NCBI GenBank assembly: GCA_037478835.1
Contig: JBBFLV010000013.1
Coordinates: 1-41,322 of the forward strand
Direction of reading: 5' to 3'
Source: 630D-37 sp037478835
GTDB lineage: Bacteria > Chloroflexota > Anaerolineae > Anaerolineales > Villigracilaceae
DNA: 41,322 bases
Both the position numbers and the translations under genes were made by a program. Positions 25,364 to 33,956 of this stretch are shown here, piece by piece. Position 1 is the first letter of the stretch; every line of letters begins with the position of its first letter. The notes beneath the pieces were generated by a model. The model was not told the DNA's origin and made no database searches. It worked only from the letters and a program-made list of their open reading frames with translations.

Positions 25364-28112
25364 TAACCCCATCCTCAACTCACCCTTTGAGGAGCCGACG
25401 CTCTACTGGGCGTATGAGGCGGGGCAGCCCGTCTTGGCAGAAGGCCGCCGGCCAGCGGGCTATTACCTTCGAGCACGCACCCATGCTGTCCAGCTTTCGA
25501 TGCTCGAGGAAGATTTTGTCCCGTTGGATTTGGTCAACGCCCTGCGCGAGCGCGTCAAGGACTGGCGCCGGCGCGGCTATCCGGGCATCTCGCCGATCAC
25601 GCGGCAACTGTTAAATCACTGGAACAACCCGGAACGAGAGCGGAAACTCTTCTTCTGTCAGCGCGAAGCCGCCGAAACGTTTATCTTTCTGGTGGAAGCT
25701 TCCCCCGCCGAAAAGCAGGGCCTCACTATCCCGAAGGATAACGGCCTCACCCGCTACGCCTCCAAAATGGCCACCGGGAGCGGGAAAACCGTGGTCATGG
25801 CCATGGTCATTGCCTGGCAGGTGCTCAATAAGCTCGCCAATCCGCAAGACCCCCGTTTCTCGGATGCTGTGCTCATCGTCTGTCCGAACCTGACGATCAA
25901 GGAACGGTTACAGGTGCTCCTACCCTGGAAGTCCGGTAACTACTATGAGAAATTCGATCTGCTGCCGCGCGGGATGATGGAGCGGCTGCAGCAGGGGAAA
26001 TTCGAGATCACCAACTGGCATCTCTTCCGGCCGAAAGACGATAGCCGCTCGCGCAGCGTCGTTCAGCGCGGTGCGGAAAGTGATACGGCTTTTTGCCGCC
26101 GCGTGCTTCGCGAGCTGGGCGAAAAGAAGAACATCCTGGTGATCAACGATGAAGCCCACCACGCCTATCGCCCGGCGCCGTTACCGGAAGAGAAACGGGA
26201 GCAACTTTCTGATGAAGAGATCGCCGAGCGCGAGGAAGCCACGATTTGGGTCGGGGGCCTGGATCGCATCCAGGCGGTGCGCGGCATCAATTTCTGTGCC
26301 GATTTTTCCGCTACGCCTTTCTACATCAAAGGCAGCGGCTACGAGGAAGGAGCGCCCTTCCCCTGGATCGTCTCCGATTTCGGGCTGGTGGATGCGATTG
26401 AGTCCGGGATTGTCAAAATCCCGCGCGTGCCGGTGGACGATAATACGGGTGCACTCATTCCCCGCTACTTTCGCCTGTGGGAGCATATCAATCAGCAACT
26501 TCCCGCTTCTGAGCGCCAGACGGCCCGCCGCCGAGCCAAACCCGAATCGGTGTTGCGCGAGGCCGAAGGCGCGCTCGCAACGTTGGCTTCCGAATGGAAA
26601 AAGACCTTTGAAGCCTTTCAACAGGCCGGCTCGCCTGTGCCTCCTGCTCTGATCGTCGTCTGCGACAACACCGACCTCTCCAAACTCGTTTACGAACACA
26701 TCGCAAAAGGCAACGTGCTGCCCGAATTGGAAAACTGCGGGGATCAGGAGGTCACCTTACGCATTGATACCCGACTCCTGGCGGAGGCGGAAAGCGCGGT
26801 AGAGGGCGAGACGAAACAGCAGGCGGCTGAGCGTTTGCGCAAAACGGTGGACACGGTGGGGAAAACCGAATGGGAAGGGGAAGGAGACCCGCCGGGCAAG
26901 GACATCCGCTGTGTGGTCTCGGTGGGGATGCTGACCGAGGGCTGGGATGCGCAAAACGTGACGCAGATCCTCGGCCTGCGCGCCTTCACCTCGCAGCTGC
27001 TCTGTGAGCAAGTGGTCGGACGTGGCCTGCGCCGCATGAATTACGATGATTTTTCCGAGCCGGAATATGTGGATGTCTACGGCGTGCCGTTTGAGGTCAT
27101 CCCGATCAAGAAGAAACCGATCGGGCGCACCGATCTGCAAAAAGTCTCAACCCTGGTGCGTGCTCTCCCGGAGCGCAAAGATCTGGAGATCACCTTCCCA
27201 CGGGTGGAAGGCTATGTCTTCGATGTTCGTCAGCGCATTCGCGTGAATTGGGAGAGCGTGCCTTATCTGACCATCGATCCGAGCACCGAACCGACGGAGG
27301 TGATCGCCAAACCTGCCGCCGGCTATCGTATCGGGCGTCCCGATCGCCTGGGCCCCGGCTCGGAAGTGCTCCAGGATCGCAATCCTTTCCATCGTGAAAA
27401 GCGCCTGCAAGCCAGCGTCTACGAGATCGCCGCGGAGCTCACCTTGCGCCTGAAAGGGAAACGCGATGACTGGAATGCGCGCCATCTCCTCTTTCCCCAG
27501 GTGTTGAACATTGTCTGGGAATACCTGGAACGGCGCGTCGTGGTTGCTGCCGATGCCACCTTGGAGGAAATTGCCCTCATCAAGTACCGGCAACGCATCC
27601 TTGAGCGCCTGACCGAGGCGATCGAACCCGATACAGCGGCCGGTGAGCCGCCGATCCTGCCGGTGATCGAACGCTTCCGTCCCTTCGGTTCCACTTCTGA
27701 GGTGCTCTTCCGCACCGTGCGTCCCTGCGTGGGCACAACGAAAAGTCACATCAGCCATGTCGTGCTGGATGCGCCTATCTGGGAGCATTCGGTCGCCTAT
27801 TGGCTGGAACGCATCCCAGAAGTCATCGCCTACGCCCGCAACGATCATCTCGACTTTACCATTCCGTATGAGTGGCAGGGAGTGCGTCACGAATATCGCC
27901 CCGATTATCTGATTCGCCTGCGCACACCCGAGGGCACGGAAGAGAAGGTGATTCTAGAGGTCAAAGGGTTTGAAACCGAGCAGGATCGGCAAAAAGAGGC
28001 CGCCGCCCATCGCTGGGTACGGGCGGTGAATCATCACGGAGAACTGGGGCGATGGAGGTTCTTGGTCTGTCGTGATCCCAGCAAACTGGCTCATCAGCTT
28101 TTGAGCAGGTGA
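25353..28112 (+). CDS. Restriction enzyme subunit: DEAD-type helicase with C-terminal PD-(D/E)xK nuclease
   Basis: A 919-aa SF2 helicase/nuclease of the type III Res or BPTD_3080-like group. Seen: Walker A ATGSGKT (140-146), DEAH (266-269), FSATPF (motif III), QVVGRGLRR (553-561, motif VI), and a nuclease core with Pro850-Asp851 and Glu869-Val-Lys871 (PDYLIRL...VILEVKG). The ATG at 25353 has a perfect AGGAGG 8 bases upstream. Its coding start lies inside the end of the methyltransferase gene, so the pair is translationally coupled. It should move along DNA with ATP and cut unmodified foreign DNA. All core motifs look intact. Confidence 0.92.
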   Translation: MLVDNPILNSPFEEPTLYWAYEAGQPVLAEGRRPAGYYLRARTHAVQLSMLEEDFVPLDLVNALRERVKDWRRRGYPGISPITRQLLNHWNNPERERKLFFCQREAAETFIFLVEASPAEKQGLTIPKDNGLTRYASKMATGSGKTVVMAMVIAWQVLNKLANPQDPRFSDAVLIVCPNLTIKERLQVLLPWKSGNYYEKFDLLPRGMMERLQQGKFEITNWHLFRPKDDSRSRSVVQRGAESDTAFCRRVLRELGEKKNILVINDEAHHAYRPAPLPEEKREQLSDEEIAEREEATIWVGGLDRIQAVRGINFCADFSATPFYIKGSGYEEGAPFPWIVSDFGLVDAIESGIVKIPRVPVDDNTGALIPRYFRLWEHINQQLPASERQTARRRAKPESVLREAEGALATLASEWKKTFEAFQQAGSPVPPALIVVCDNTDLSKLVYEHIAKGNVLPELENCGDQEVTLRIDTRLLAEAESAVEGETKQQAAERLRKTVDTVGKTEWEGEGDPPGKDIRCVVSVGMLTEGWDAQNVTQILGLRAFTSQLLCEQVVGRGLRRMNYDDFSEPEYVDVYGVPFEVIPIKKKPIGRTDLQKVSTLVRALPERKDLEITFPRVEGYVFDVRQRIRVNWESVPYLTIDPSTEPTEVIAKPAAGYRIGRPDRLGPGSEVLQDRNPFHREKRLQASVYEIAAELTLRLKGKRDDWNARHLLFPQVLNIVWEYLERRVVVAADATLEEIALIKYRQRILERLTEAIEPDTAAGEPPILPVIERFRPFGSTSEVLFRTVRPCVGTTKSHISHVVLDAPIWEHSVAYWLERIPEVIAYARNDHLDFTIPYEWQGVRHEYRPDYLIRLRTPEGTEEKVILEVKGFETEQDRQKEAAAHRWVRAVNHHGELGRWRFLVCRDPSKLAHQLLSR

Positions 28113-28138
28113 GCGGGTTCGGTTTTGTCCAATCGAGG

Positions 28139-28207
28139 CGGGATACGAACAGGAGCATCCGGCTTGGAACGGCGGCCTATGCTCCAGGCGTATCCCGTTT
28201 TATGTTT
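28139..28207 (+). terminator. Strong intrinsic terminator of the restriction-modification operon
   Basis: CGGGATACG pairs perfectly with CGTATCCCG. After a 3-nt internal loop, GGAGCAT pairs with ATGCTCC, and TTTTATGTTT follows. It lies 26 bases after the nuclease stop. Confidence 0.85.
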
Positions 28208-28560
28208 GACTCCACGGCCAAAAGGTCCTCGCTCTCCGGGAAAAGCGCTCGCTCGCAAAAAGACGGTTTGGTACAAAGTTTTTAGTAACTTTGACTCTCC
28301 TGTAAAAACTGTATTACCAAAAAGGAAATAAAGTTTATTTTAATTTAAATGCAATTATATTCTCTTTATTTGTACAATTTTTATGGGATGAACGCCCAAA
28401 ATCCTTTGTGTACTTGGTGCACTTTGTGGTCAAAACCCTTTTGCAGTGAAGTCAACTTTGCATCTTATAATTTGTTCTAAACGGCAAGAAAATACCCTTT
28501 TTCTTTAAAAAATCCGTGTTTCCCCGTTCTATCCGTGTTCATCCGCGTCCTATTCCAGCC
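28208..28560. other. A+T-rich intergenic region, no supported gene
   Basis: From about 28260 the sequence is strikingly A+T-rich, with runs such as TTTATTTTAATTTAAATG. It then carries words like TGTACTTGGTGCACTTTGTGG and ATCCGTGTTCATCCGCG, which recur in intergenic DNA of unrelated bacteria. A 68-codon plus-strand frame across the terminator has no ribosome site and is not called. It separates the R-M operon from convergent mtaB. Confidence 0.5.
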
Positions 28561-29829
28561 TTACACAATCTGCCCCCTCAGCTCTTCCCCCTCGGCCTGC
28601 AGAATCTGCACCCGTGAAATCTCATTCCATAGCGGGCGATCGGCGTAGGCAGTGATGCGCAGGTAGTGGCTGCCCAGCCCTTCCAAGCGCCAGCCCTGTT
28701 CGCCGCGCTCCAGGATGGATTCCCAGAGCACTTCCTCGCTGCGCCCGATGAAGCGCTGACGGTAGGCCTCGGCCTGACGGGCCAAGAGCGCCCGGTAGGC
28801 GGCGTTGCGTTGCTTGCGCACTTCCGGCGGCACGGGATTGGGCAGACGGGTGGCCGCCGTGCCCGGTCGCGGCGAATAGGTGAACACGTGACCGCCGGCG
28901 AATTCCATCTCCTCCACAAAGGCCAAGCTTTCGCGGAATTCTGCCTCCGTTTCGCCCGGAAAGCCGGCGATGATGTCGGTGGTGATCGCCATCTCCGGCA
29001 CCACGGCGCGTGCCGCCTGAACCAGGGCGCGGAAGGATTCCGGCGTGGTTTTGCGTGCCATGCGTCGCAGGACGCTGCGGCTGCCGGATTGAAGCGGCAA
29101 ATGCAGGTGACGGCACAAGCGCGGGTTTTCCCACAGGCGGAAGAAATCCTCGTCCAGGTCCCACGGCTCCAGGGAGGAAAGTCGCAAGCGCGGCAGGTCG
29201 GTATCGTGCAAAATCGCCTGGATCAGGTGACGCAGGTGGAGCCCCCATTCTTGCCCCCAAGAGCCGAGGTGCACGCCCGTCAGCACCACTTCCTTGGTGC
29301 CCGCTTCCACCGCCGCCTGGATGCGGGTCACGATCTCGGCGATGGGATACGAACGCGCCGCGCCGCGTGCCACGGTGGTGATGCAGAACGTGCAGTGATT
29401 ATCGCAGCCATCCTGGACCTTGAGGAAGGCGCGCGTCCGCATGCGCAGTCCCGGCAGGGGCTCGCGTTCCAGCGGCTCGCGCTCGAAGATCTCCTGCGGC
29501 AGGCCGAGCACCTCCGCCACCAGCCCGTCCTTGCGCACGTTCGGGATCAGGCGCGTCACGTTCGGCAGGGTGGCGGCCTGTTGCGGCTCCAGCGTCACCC
29601 AGCAGCCGGTCGCCACGATCTGCTCGGCGCCGGCGCGTGCCGCGTAGCGAATGCGGCTGCGCGAATCAGAGGCCGCCTCCACCGTCACGGCGCAGGTGTT
29701 GATCACCGCCAGGTCCGCTTCCCCCGGCGTGGCGACGATCTCGTGACCGGCGAAGCGGAATTCCTGCGCCATGCGTTCGATCTCAGCCTGATTGAGCCGG
29801 CAACCGATGGTGTCGAGGTAGATCTTCAT
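28561..29829 (-). CDS. mtaB: tRNA t6A37 methylthiotransferase MtaB
   Basis: A 422-aa radical SAM methylthiotransferase that turns t6A37 of ANN-decoding tRNAs into ms2t6A. The N-terminal UPF0004 domain has cluster cysteines Cys10, Cys46 and Cys76. The radical SAM cluster is CDNHCTFC (Cys142, Cys146, Cys149). The C-terminal TRAM domain (about 360-422) binds RNA. The GCRLNQAE start and the ITTVARG after the SAM cysteines favour MtaB over MiaB or RimO. The ATG at 29829 lies directly against a family A repeat cluster containing TATAGT about 20 bases upstream, so its promoter may be inside the repeat. Confidence 0.9.
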   Translation of the reverse strand: MKIYLDTIGCRLNQAEIERMAQEFRFAGHEIVATPGEADLAVINTCAVTVEAASDSRSRIRYAARAGAEQIVATGCWVTLEPQQAATLPNVTRLIPNVRKDGLVAEVLGLPQEIFEREPLEREPLPGLRMRTRAFLKVQDGCDNHCTFCITTVARGAARSYPIAEIVTRIQAAVEAGTKEVVLTGVHLGSWGQEWGLHLRHLIQAILHDTDLPRLRLSSLEPWDLDEDFFRLWENPRLCRHLHLPLQSGSRSVLRRMARKTTPESFRALVQAARAVVPEMAITTDIIAGFPGETEAEFRESLAFVEEMEFAGGHVFTYSPRPGTAATRLPNPVPPEVRKQRNAAYRALLARQAEAYRQRFIGRSEEVLWESILERGEQGWRLEGLGSHYLRITAYADRPLWNEISRVQILQAEGEELRGQIV

Positions 29830-29957
29830 AAGACCGTGGACCGTAGACTATAGACCGTAGACGGTGGACCGTGGACCGTGGAATAGCACCAGGCTTTGAC
29901 TCGTGGCACGGGCTTCAGCCTGTGCCCTCAAAACGGCAAACTGTGGATGGTGAGCGA
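29830..29957. repeat. Composite family A intergenic repeat upstream of mtaB
   Basis: About 50 bp of GACCGTAGAC/GGTGGACCGTGG words start right at the mtaB start codon. They are followed by two imperfect GCAC-GGCTTNAGCCTGTGC palindromes (about 29883-29930) and a short tail up to the end of the STAS-like gene. Confidence 0.8.
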
Positions 29958-30320
29958 TCATTCGGCGATCAACCATTCCTTTGCCGCCGTTTCGTCGTCG
30001 AAATATTTTAACGGCTGTCCGGTCAGGCGGGTGAGCATATCGGCCAGGGTACGTTTGAGACCCGTCACGCCTAAGACGGCCGTCTTCCGCACGTGATCCT
30101 TGGTGCGCGCCGAAGCTTCGTTCAACTTCGGCAGCGCCTCCGATGTGACTTGCGTATTGCGAAAATCGGCCAGCACCAGCACAGAATTCGGGGGCTGTGC
30201 CACCACGATCTCCTGCACCGCCGCCAGCTCTTCCAGCAGCGCCTTGGAGTTATACATCAGGTTGGAAAAATCCTGATAGAAAATCCGTTTGCCTCGGTAC
30301 TCAATCCATTTCGAGCGCAT
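29958..30320 (-). CDS. STAS/SpoIIAA-like small protein
   Basis: 120 aa. It starts MRSKWIEYRGKRIFYQDFSN and alternates strands and helices, with SVLVLADFRNTQVTSEALPKL and AVLGVTGLKRTLADMLTRLTG. This resembles SpoIIAA/STAS-like single-domain proteins found in Chloroflexota, which are often membrane-partner or signalling domains. No phosphorylatable Ser can be assigned securely. The ATG at 30320 has AGGAG 5 bases upstream and follows the stop of the membrane protein gene by 2 bases, so the two are coupled. Function unknown. Confidence 0.65.
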   Translation of the reverse strand: MRSKWIEYRGKRIFYQDFSNLMYNSKALLEELAAVQEIVVAQPPNSVLVLADFRNTQVTSEALPKLNEASARTKDHVRKTAVLGVTGLKRTLADMLTRLTGQPLKYFDDETAAKEWLIAE

Positions 30321-30322
30321 GA

Positions 30323-30748
30323 TCACTCCTTTTGAGCGCGCGCCTCGTACCAGAGCGCCAAGCCGGTGATCAGCGCGCCCAGCCCTTCCCAGATCGCCAC
30401 GCCCAGGAAGCGGGTCGGAGCCAAGCCGTTCAACACGGCCAGGGTGAACACGCTAAACGTCACCAGGCGGAACGGCACCGTCCAAACGTAAAACTTGCGC
30501 AGGTCGTTGAGCGCGGCCAGCACGTAGTAGATGCCCATGTTGAACGAGGCCATCGAGGATGTGGTGATGAACACCAGTGTATAGTCGCCGGCAACCCGCG
30601 CGCTGCGGGGCAGGACCTCGAAGCCGAGCACCTGCAACAGGAATTCGGGAACGATCAACCCGATGGCGCCGAGCAGGAAGGCCAGCGCACCGAAGACGAA
30701 CATCGTCCAACCCGAAAAGCTGCGAATGCGAAGGAGAGGGCAGGCCAT
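30323..30748 (-). CDS. Hypothetical four-helix membrane protein
   Basis: A 141-aa protein with four hydrophobic segments, near residues 14-36, 55-80, 88-108 and 112-133. Between them are the short polar loops EVLPRSARVAGDY and NDLRKFYVW. I do not recognise a named family. Overall shape and the GDYTLVFITTSSMASFNMGIYY segment resemble small DoxX/DUF-type membrane proteins. Gene order (asnS, this gene, STAS-like gene) with 2- and 17-base gaps suggests cotranscription with translation genes and a possible partnership with the STAS-like protein. Confidence 0.6.
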   Translation of the reverse strand: MACPLLRIRSFSGWTMFVFGALAFLLGAIGLIVPEFLLQVLGFEVLPRSARVAGDYTLVFITTSSMASFNMGIYYVLAALNDLRKFYVWTVPFRLVTFSVFTLAVLNGLAPTRFLGVAIWEGLGALITGLALWYEARAQKE

Positions 30749-30765
30749 GTTGTGACTCCAGGATT

Positions 30766-32109
30766 TTAAGGATAGACGCGTTTGATCGTTCGCGGGAAGG
30801 GGATGGCCTCGCGCACGTGCTCAATGCCGCATAGCCAGGCCGTGACGCGTTCCACGCCCATGCCGAAACCGGAATGCGGCACCGAGCCGTACTTGCGCAG
30901 ATCGAGATACCACTTGAAGGCCTCCTCCGGCAGGTTGTGCTGACGGATGCGTTCCAGCAGCAGATCGTATTCGTAAATGCGCTCCGAACCGCCGCAGATT
31001 TCGCCATAGCCTTCCGGCGCCAGCAGGTCCACGCTCTTGCAGATCTCCGGCCGCCCCGGCCAGGGTTGCATGTAGAACGCCTTGACGGCGGTGGGGTAGC
31101 CGTAAACGAAGACCGGCTTCTCGAAGCGGTTGGTCAGCTCGGTTTCGTGCGGCGAGCCGAAATCCATGCCCCACTCGAAGCGCAGGAGTTCCTTGCGCTC
31201 CGGGTCGCTTTCCTCTTCGTAAATCCGGCGCAGGATCTCCGCCGCCTCGTCATACGAAAGGCGCGGGAACGGCGGCGTGACCTTTTCCAGGCGGCTGGTA
31301 TCGCGCTTGAGCGATTTCAGCTCCGGCTGGCATTCGCGCAGCACCGTCTGGACGATGTGCGAGATCAATTGCTCTTCGATCTCCATCAGCCCGTCCAGAT
31401 CGACGAAGGCCATTTCCGGCTCCAGCATCCAGAATTCGGTCAGGTGGCGGCGGGTCTTCGATTTTTCGGCGCGGAAGGTCGGCCCGAAGCAATAGACCTT
31501 GCCGAAGGCATAGATATTCGCCTCGTTATAGAGCTGACCGCTTTGCGTCAGGTAAGCCGAGCCTTCGTCAAAGTATTGCGTTTCAAAAAGCGTCGTCGTG
31601 CCCTCGACGGCGTTCGGCGTCAGGATGGGGGTATCCATGTTGATAAAGCCGTTCGAGTTCAGCCATTCGCGCGCCGCCTGAATGACCTTTGCCCGCACCC
31701 GCAACACAGCCCACTGGCTGGGCATGCGAATCCACAGGTGACGGTGATCGAGGGCGAAATCCACGCCGTGCTCTTTGAGCGCCATCGGGTAATCGAGCTC
31801 GGCCTCCTGGACGATCTCCAGGTCGCGGATGCCGATCTCATAGCCGCCGGGGATGCCGGGGGCGCGCGGGTCCTTGCGCACCACGCCGTGCACGATCACC
31901 GCCGATTCCTGCGGGATGCGCATAATGCGTTCAAAGAGTTCGGCCGGCAGGTCTCCTTTGAAGGCGACGCATTGCGCGTAGCCATAACCATCCCGCACCA
32001 GCAGAAAACACAATTTGCCCTTATCGGTGCGGTTATACACCCAGCCGCGGATCGTCACTTCTTGTCCTTCATATTCGGCGATCTGTTCCACGCGAATCAG
32101 GTTTGCCAT
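30766..32109 (-). CDS. asnS: Asparagine--tRNA ligase
   Basis: A 447-aa class II synthetase that charges tRNA-Asn directly. An N-terminal OB-fold anticodon domain (about 1-110, TIRGWVYNRTDKGKLCFL) precedes the catalytic core. Motif 2 is FRAEKSKTRRHLTEFWMLEPEMAF and motif 3 is GFGMGVERVTAWLCG. TPILTPNAVEGTTTLFE and the absence of a GAD insertion identify AsnRS rather than AspRS. Only 12 bases separate it from aspS upstream, with a GGAGG site before the ATG at 32109. Confidence 0.96.
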   Translation of the reverse strand: MANLIRVEQIAEYEGQEVTIRGWVYNRTDKGKLCFLLVRDGYGYAQCVAFKGDLPAELFERIMRIPQESAVIVHGVVRKDPRAPGIPGGYEIGIRDLEIVQEAELDYPMALKEHGVDFALDHRHLWIRMPSQWAVLRVRAKVIQAAREWLNSNGFINMDTPILTPNAVEGTTTLFETQYFDEGSAYLTQSGQLYNEANIYAFGKVYCFGPTFRAEKSKTRRHLTEFWMLEPEMAFVDLDGLMEIEEQLISHIVQTVLRECQPELKSLKRDTSRLEKVTPPFPRLSYDEAAEILRRIYEEESDPERKELLRFEWGMDFGSPHETELTNRFEKPVFVYGYPTAVKAFYMQPWPGRPEICKSVDLLAPEGYGEICGGSERIYEYDLLLERIRQHNLPEEAFKWYLDLRKYGSVPHSGFGMGVERVTAWLCGIEHVREAIPFPRTIKRVYP

Positions 32110-32121
32110 GATGCCTCCAGT

Positions 32122-33888
32122 TCATTCCACAATGCGGATGTGCAATTCTTGCAGCTGGCGCGGCTCGACGGGGGAGGGCGCGTCGGCCATCATATCGCGG
32201 GCCGCGGAGTTCTTCGGAAAAGCGATCACCTCGCGAATGCTCGGCTCATCGGCCAGGAGCATGACCAAGCGGTCAATGCCGGGGGCAATGCCGCCATGGG
32301 GTGGGGCACCGTATTCAAAGGCCTCCAGCATATGCCCGAATTTGCGGCGCGCCGTCTCCTCGTCAATGCCCAGGAGCGTGAACACCTTGCTCTGAATGTC
32401 GCGCCGATGAATGCGGATCGAGCCGGAGGCCAGCTCATAGCCGTTACACACCATGTCATAGGCCTCGGAAAGGATGGCGGAGGGATCGCTCTCGAATTTA
32501 TCCAGGTCCTCCAAGCGCGGCATGGTAAAAGGATGATGTGCCGCATCCCATTTTTGCTCTTCCTCGTTCCATTCAAACATCGGGAAATCGGTAATCCAGG
32601 CGAAGGCCATCACGTTCGGGTCGGCCAGGTTCAACCGATCGCGCAGGAACAGGCGCAGGCCGCCCAACACCTTATTCGCCACCGGGCGACGATCGGCGAC
32701 CATCAGGAGCAGATCGCCTTCCTGAGCGGAGGTGCGTTCCCGCAGCGCTTGCGCTTCACCTTCCTGGACGAAGCGGGCGCCGCTCCCTTTCAGACCTTCG
32801 GCGGTGAACGCCAGGGAAACCAGGCCGCGGGCGCCGAGGCGTTGGGCTTCCTCGGTCAGCCGATCCAGCTCCTTGCGGCTGAAGCCGGCCGCGCCGGGGA
32901 CGCGGATGCCCTTGATCACCCCTCCCGATTGGATCGTTTCCTGGAAGACGCGGAATTCGCTTTGGGCGAAGAGATCGGTCGCCTCCCACAATTCCAGTCC
33001 GAAGCGCAGGTCGGGCTTATCGCTGCCGTAGCGTTCCAGCGCTTCGGCGTAGGTCAAGCGTGGCCAAGGGGAGGCCAGCAAGCGCTTGTGCGGCGCAACG
33101 GCCGGCAACATCTTGGTGAAGAGGTCTTCTATCAGGTTCAGTACATCGTCGCGTTCGACGAAGGCCATCTCCAGATCGAGCTGGGTGAATTCCGGCTGGC
33201 GGTCGCCGCGTTGATCTTCATCGCGGAAGCAACGGGCGATCTGAAAATAGCGCTCGATGCCGGCCACCATGAGCAATTGCTTTAGTTGCTGAGGGGATTG
33301 CGGCAACGCGTAGAACTGCCCCGGATACAGCCGAGAGGGCACCAGGTAATCCCGCGCCCCTTCGGGGGTGGCCTTGAAGAGGATGGGGGTTTCGATCTCC
33401 AGAAAGCCGCGGGCATCCAGGTAATTGCGCATGAATTGGATCACCCGGTGGCGCAATTCCAAGTTGCGTTGCATGCGCTGACGGCGCAGATCGAGGTAGC
33501 GATACTTCAGCCGCACCGCCTCGTCCACCACCTCGTCCTCGCGGCTGACGACGAAGGGCAACGGCTTGGCCGGGTTGAGCACGGTGACCTCGTGCGCTTC
33601 CACTTCGATCTCGCCGGTGGCCATCTTGGAGTTGACCTGATCGGCCGGGCGGCGGCGCACGCGTCCGCGGACCTGGATCACCCATTCGGAGCGGACGCTT
33701 TCCATTACTTCGGCCGCCTGCGGATGGTGCTGCGGATCGCTGACGATCTGCACCAGCCCGAAGCGATCGCGCAGGACGAGGAAGATGATCCCGCCCAACG
33801 TGCGATAGTGGTGCACCCAGCCGGCCAGCGTGACGATCTGATTTTCGTGTTCTGGGCGAAGCTCGCCACAGGTGTGCGTTTTATACAT
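32122..33888 (-). CDS. aspS: Aspartate--tRNA ligase, bacterial type
   Basis: A 588-aa class II synthetase. An N-terminal OB-fold (YKTHTCGELRPEHENQIVTL) is followed by the catalytic core with motif 2 around FRDEDQRGDRQPEFTQLDLE. A GAD insertion domain follows (about 275-420), and motif 3 is GGIAPGIDRLVML. The GAD domain and length are typical of bacterial AspRS. With asnS next to it, the cell seems able to make Asn-tRNA directly, so a non-discriminating AspRS is not required. The ATG at 33888 has a weak GAGAG site. A TAAAAT box lies about 50 bases upstream on the minus strand. Confidence 0.97.
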   Translation of the reverse strand: MYKTHTCGELRPEHENQIVTLAGWVHHYRTLGGIIFLVLRDRFGLVQIVSDPQHHPQAAEVMESVRSEWVIQVRGRVRRRPADQVNSKMATGEIEVEAHEVTVLNPAKPLPFVVSREDEVVDEAVRLKYRYLDLRRQRMQRNLELRHRVIQFMRNYLDARGFLEIETPILFKATPEGARDYLVPSRLYPGQFYALPQSPQQLKQLLMVAGIERYFQIARCFRDEDQRGDRQPEFTQLDLEMAFVERDDVLNLIEDLFTKMLPAVAPHKRLLASPWPRLTYAEALERYGSDKPDLRFGLELWEATDLFAQSEFRVFQETIQSGGVIKGIRVPGAAGFSRKELDRLTEEAQRLGARGLVSLAFTAEGLKGSGARFVQEGEAQALRERTSAQEGDLLLMVADRRPVANKVLGGLRLFLRDRLNLADPNVMAFAWITDFPMFEWNEEEQKWDAAHHPFTMPRLEDLDKFESDPSAILSEAYDMVCNGYELASGSIRIHRRDIQSKVFTLLGIDEETARRKFGHMLEAFEYGAPPHGGIAPGIDRLVMLLADEPSIREVIAFPKNSAARDMMADAPSPVEPRQLQELHIRIVE

Positions 33889-33956
33889 GCAGGTTCTCTC
33901 CGTTGGTGGAACGTGGAGTTGTGAATTGAAGTAATTTTAGCACAGTAGCACAAATG

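Noticed and set aside
28125..28331. 68-codon plus-strand frame after the nuclease gene
   Set aside because: It starts before and runs through the intrinsic terminator and has no ribosome site.
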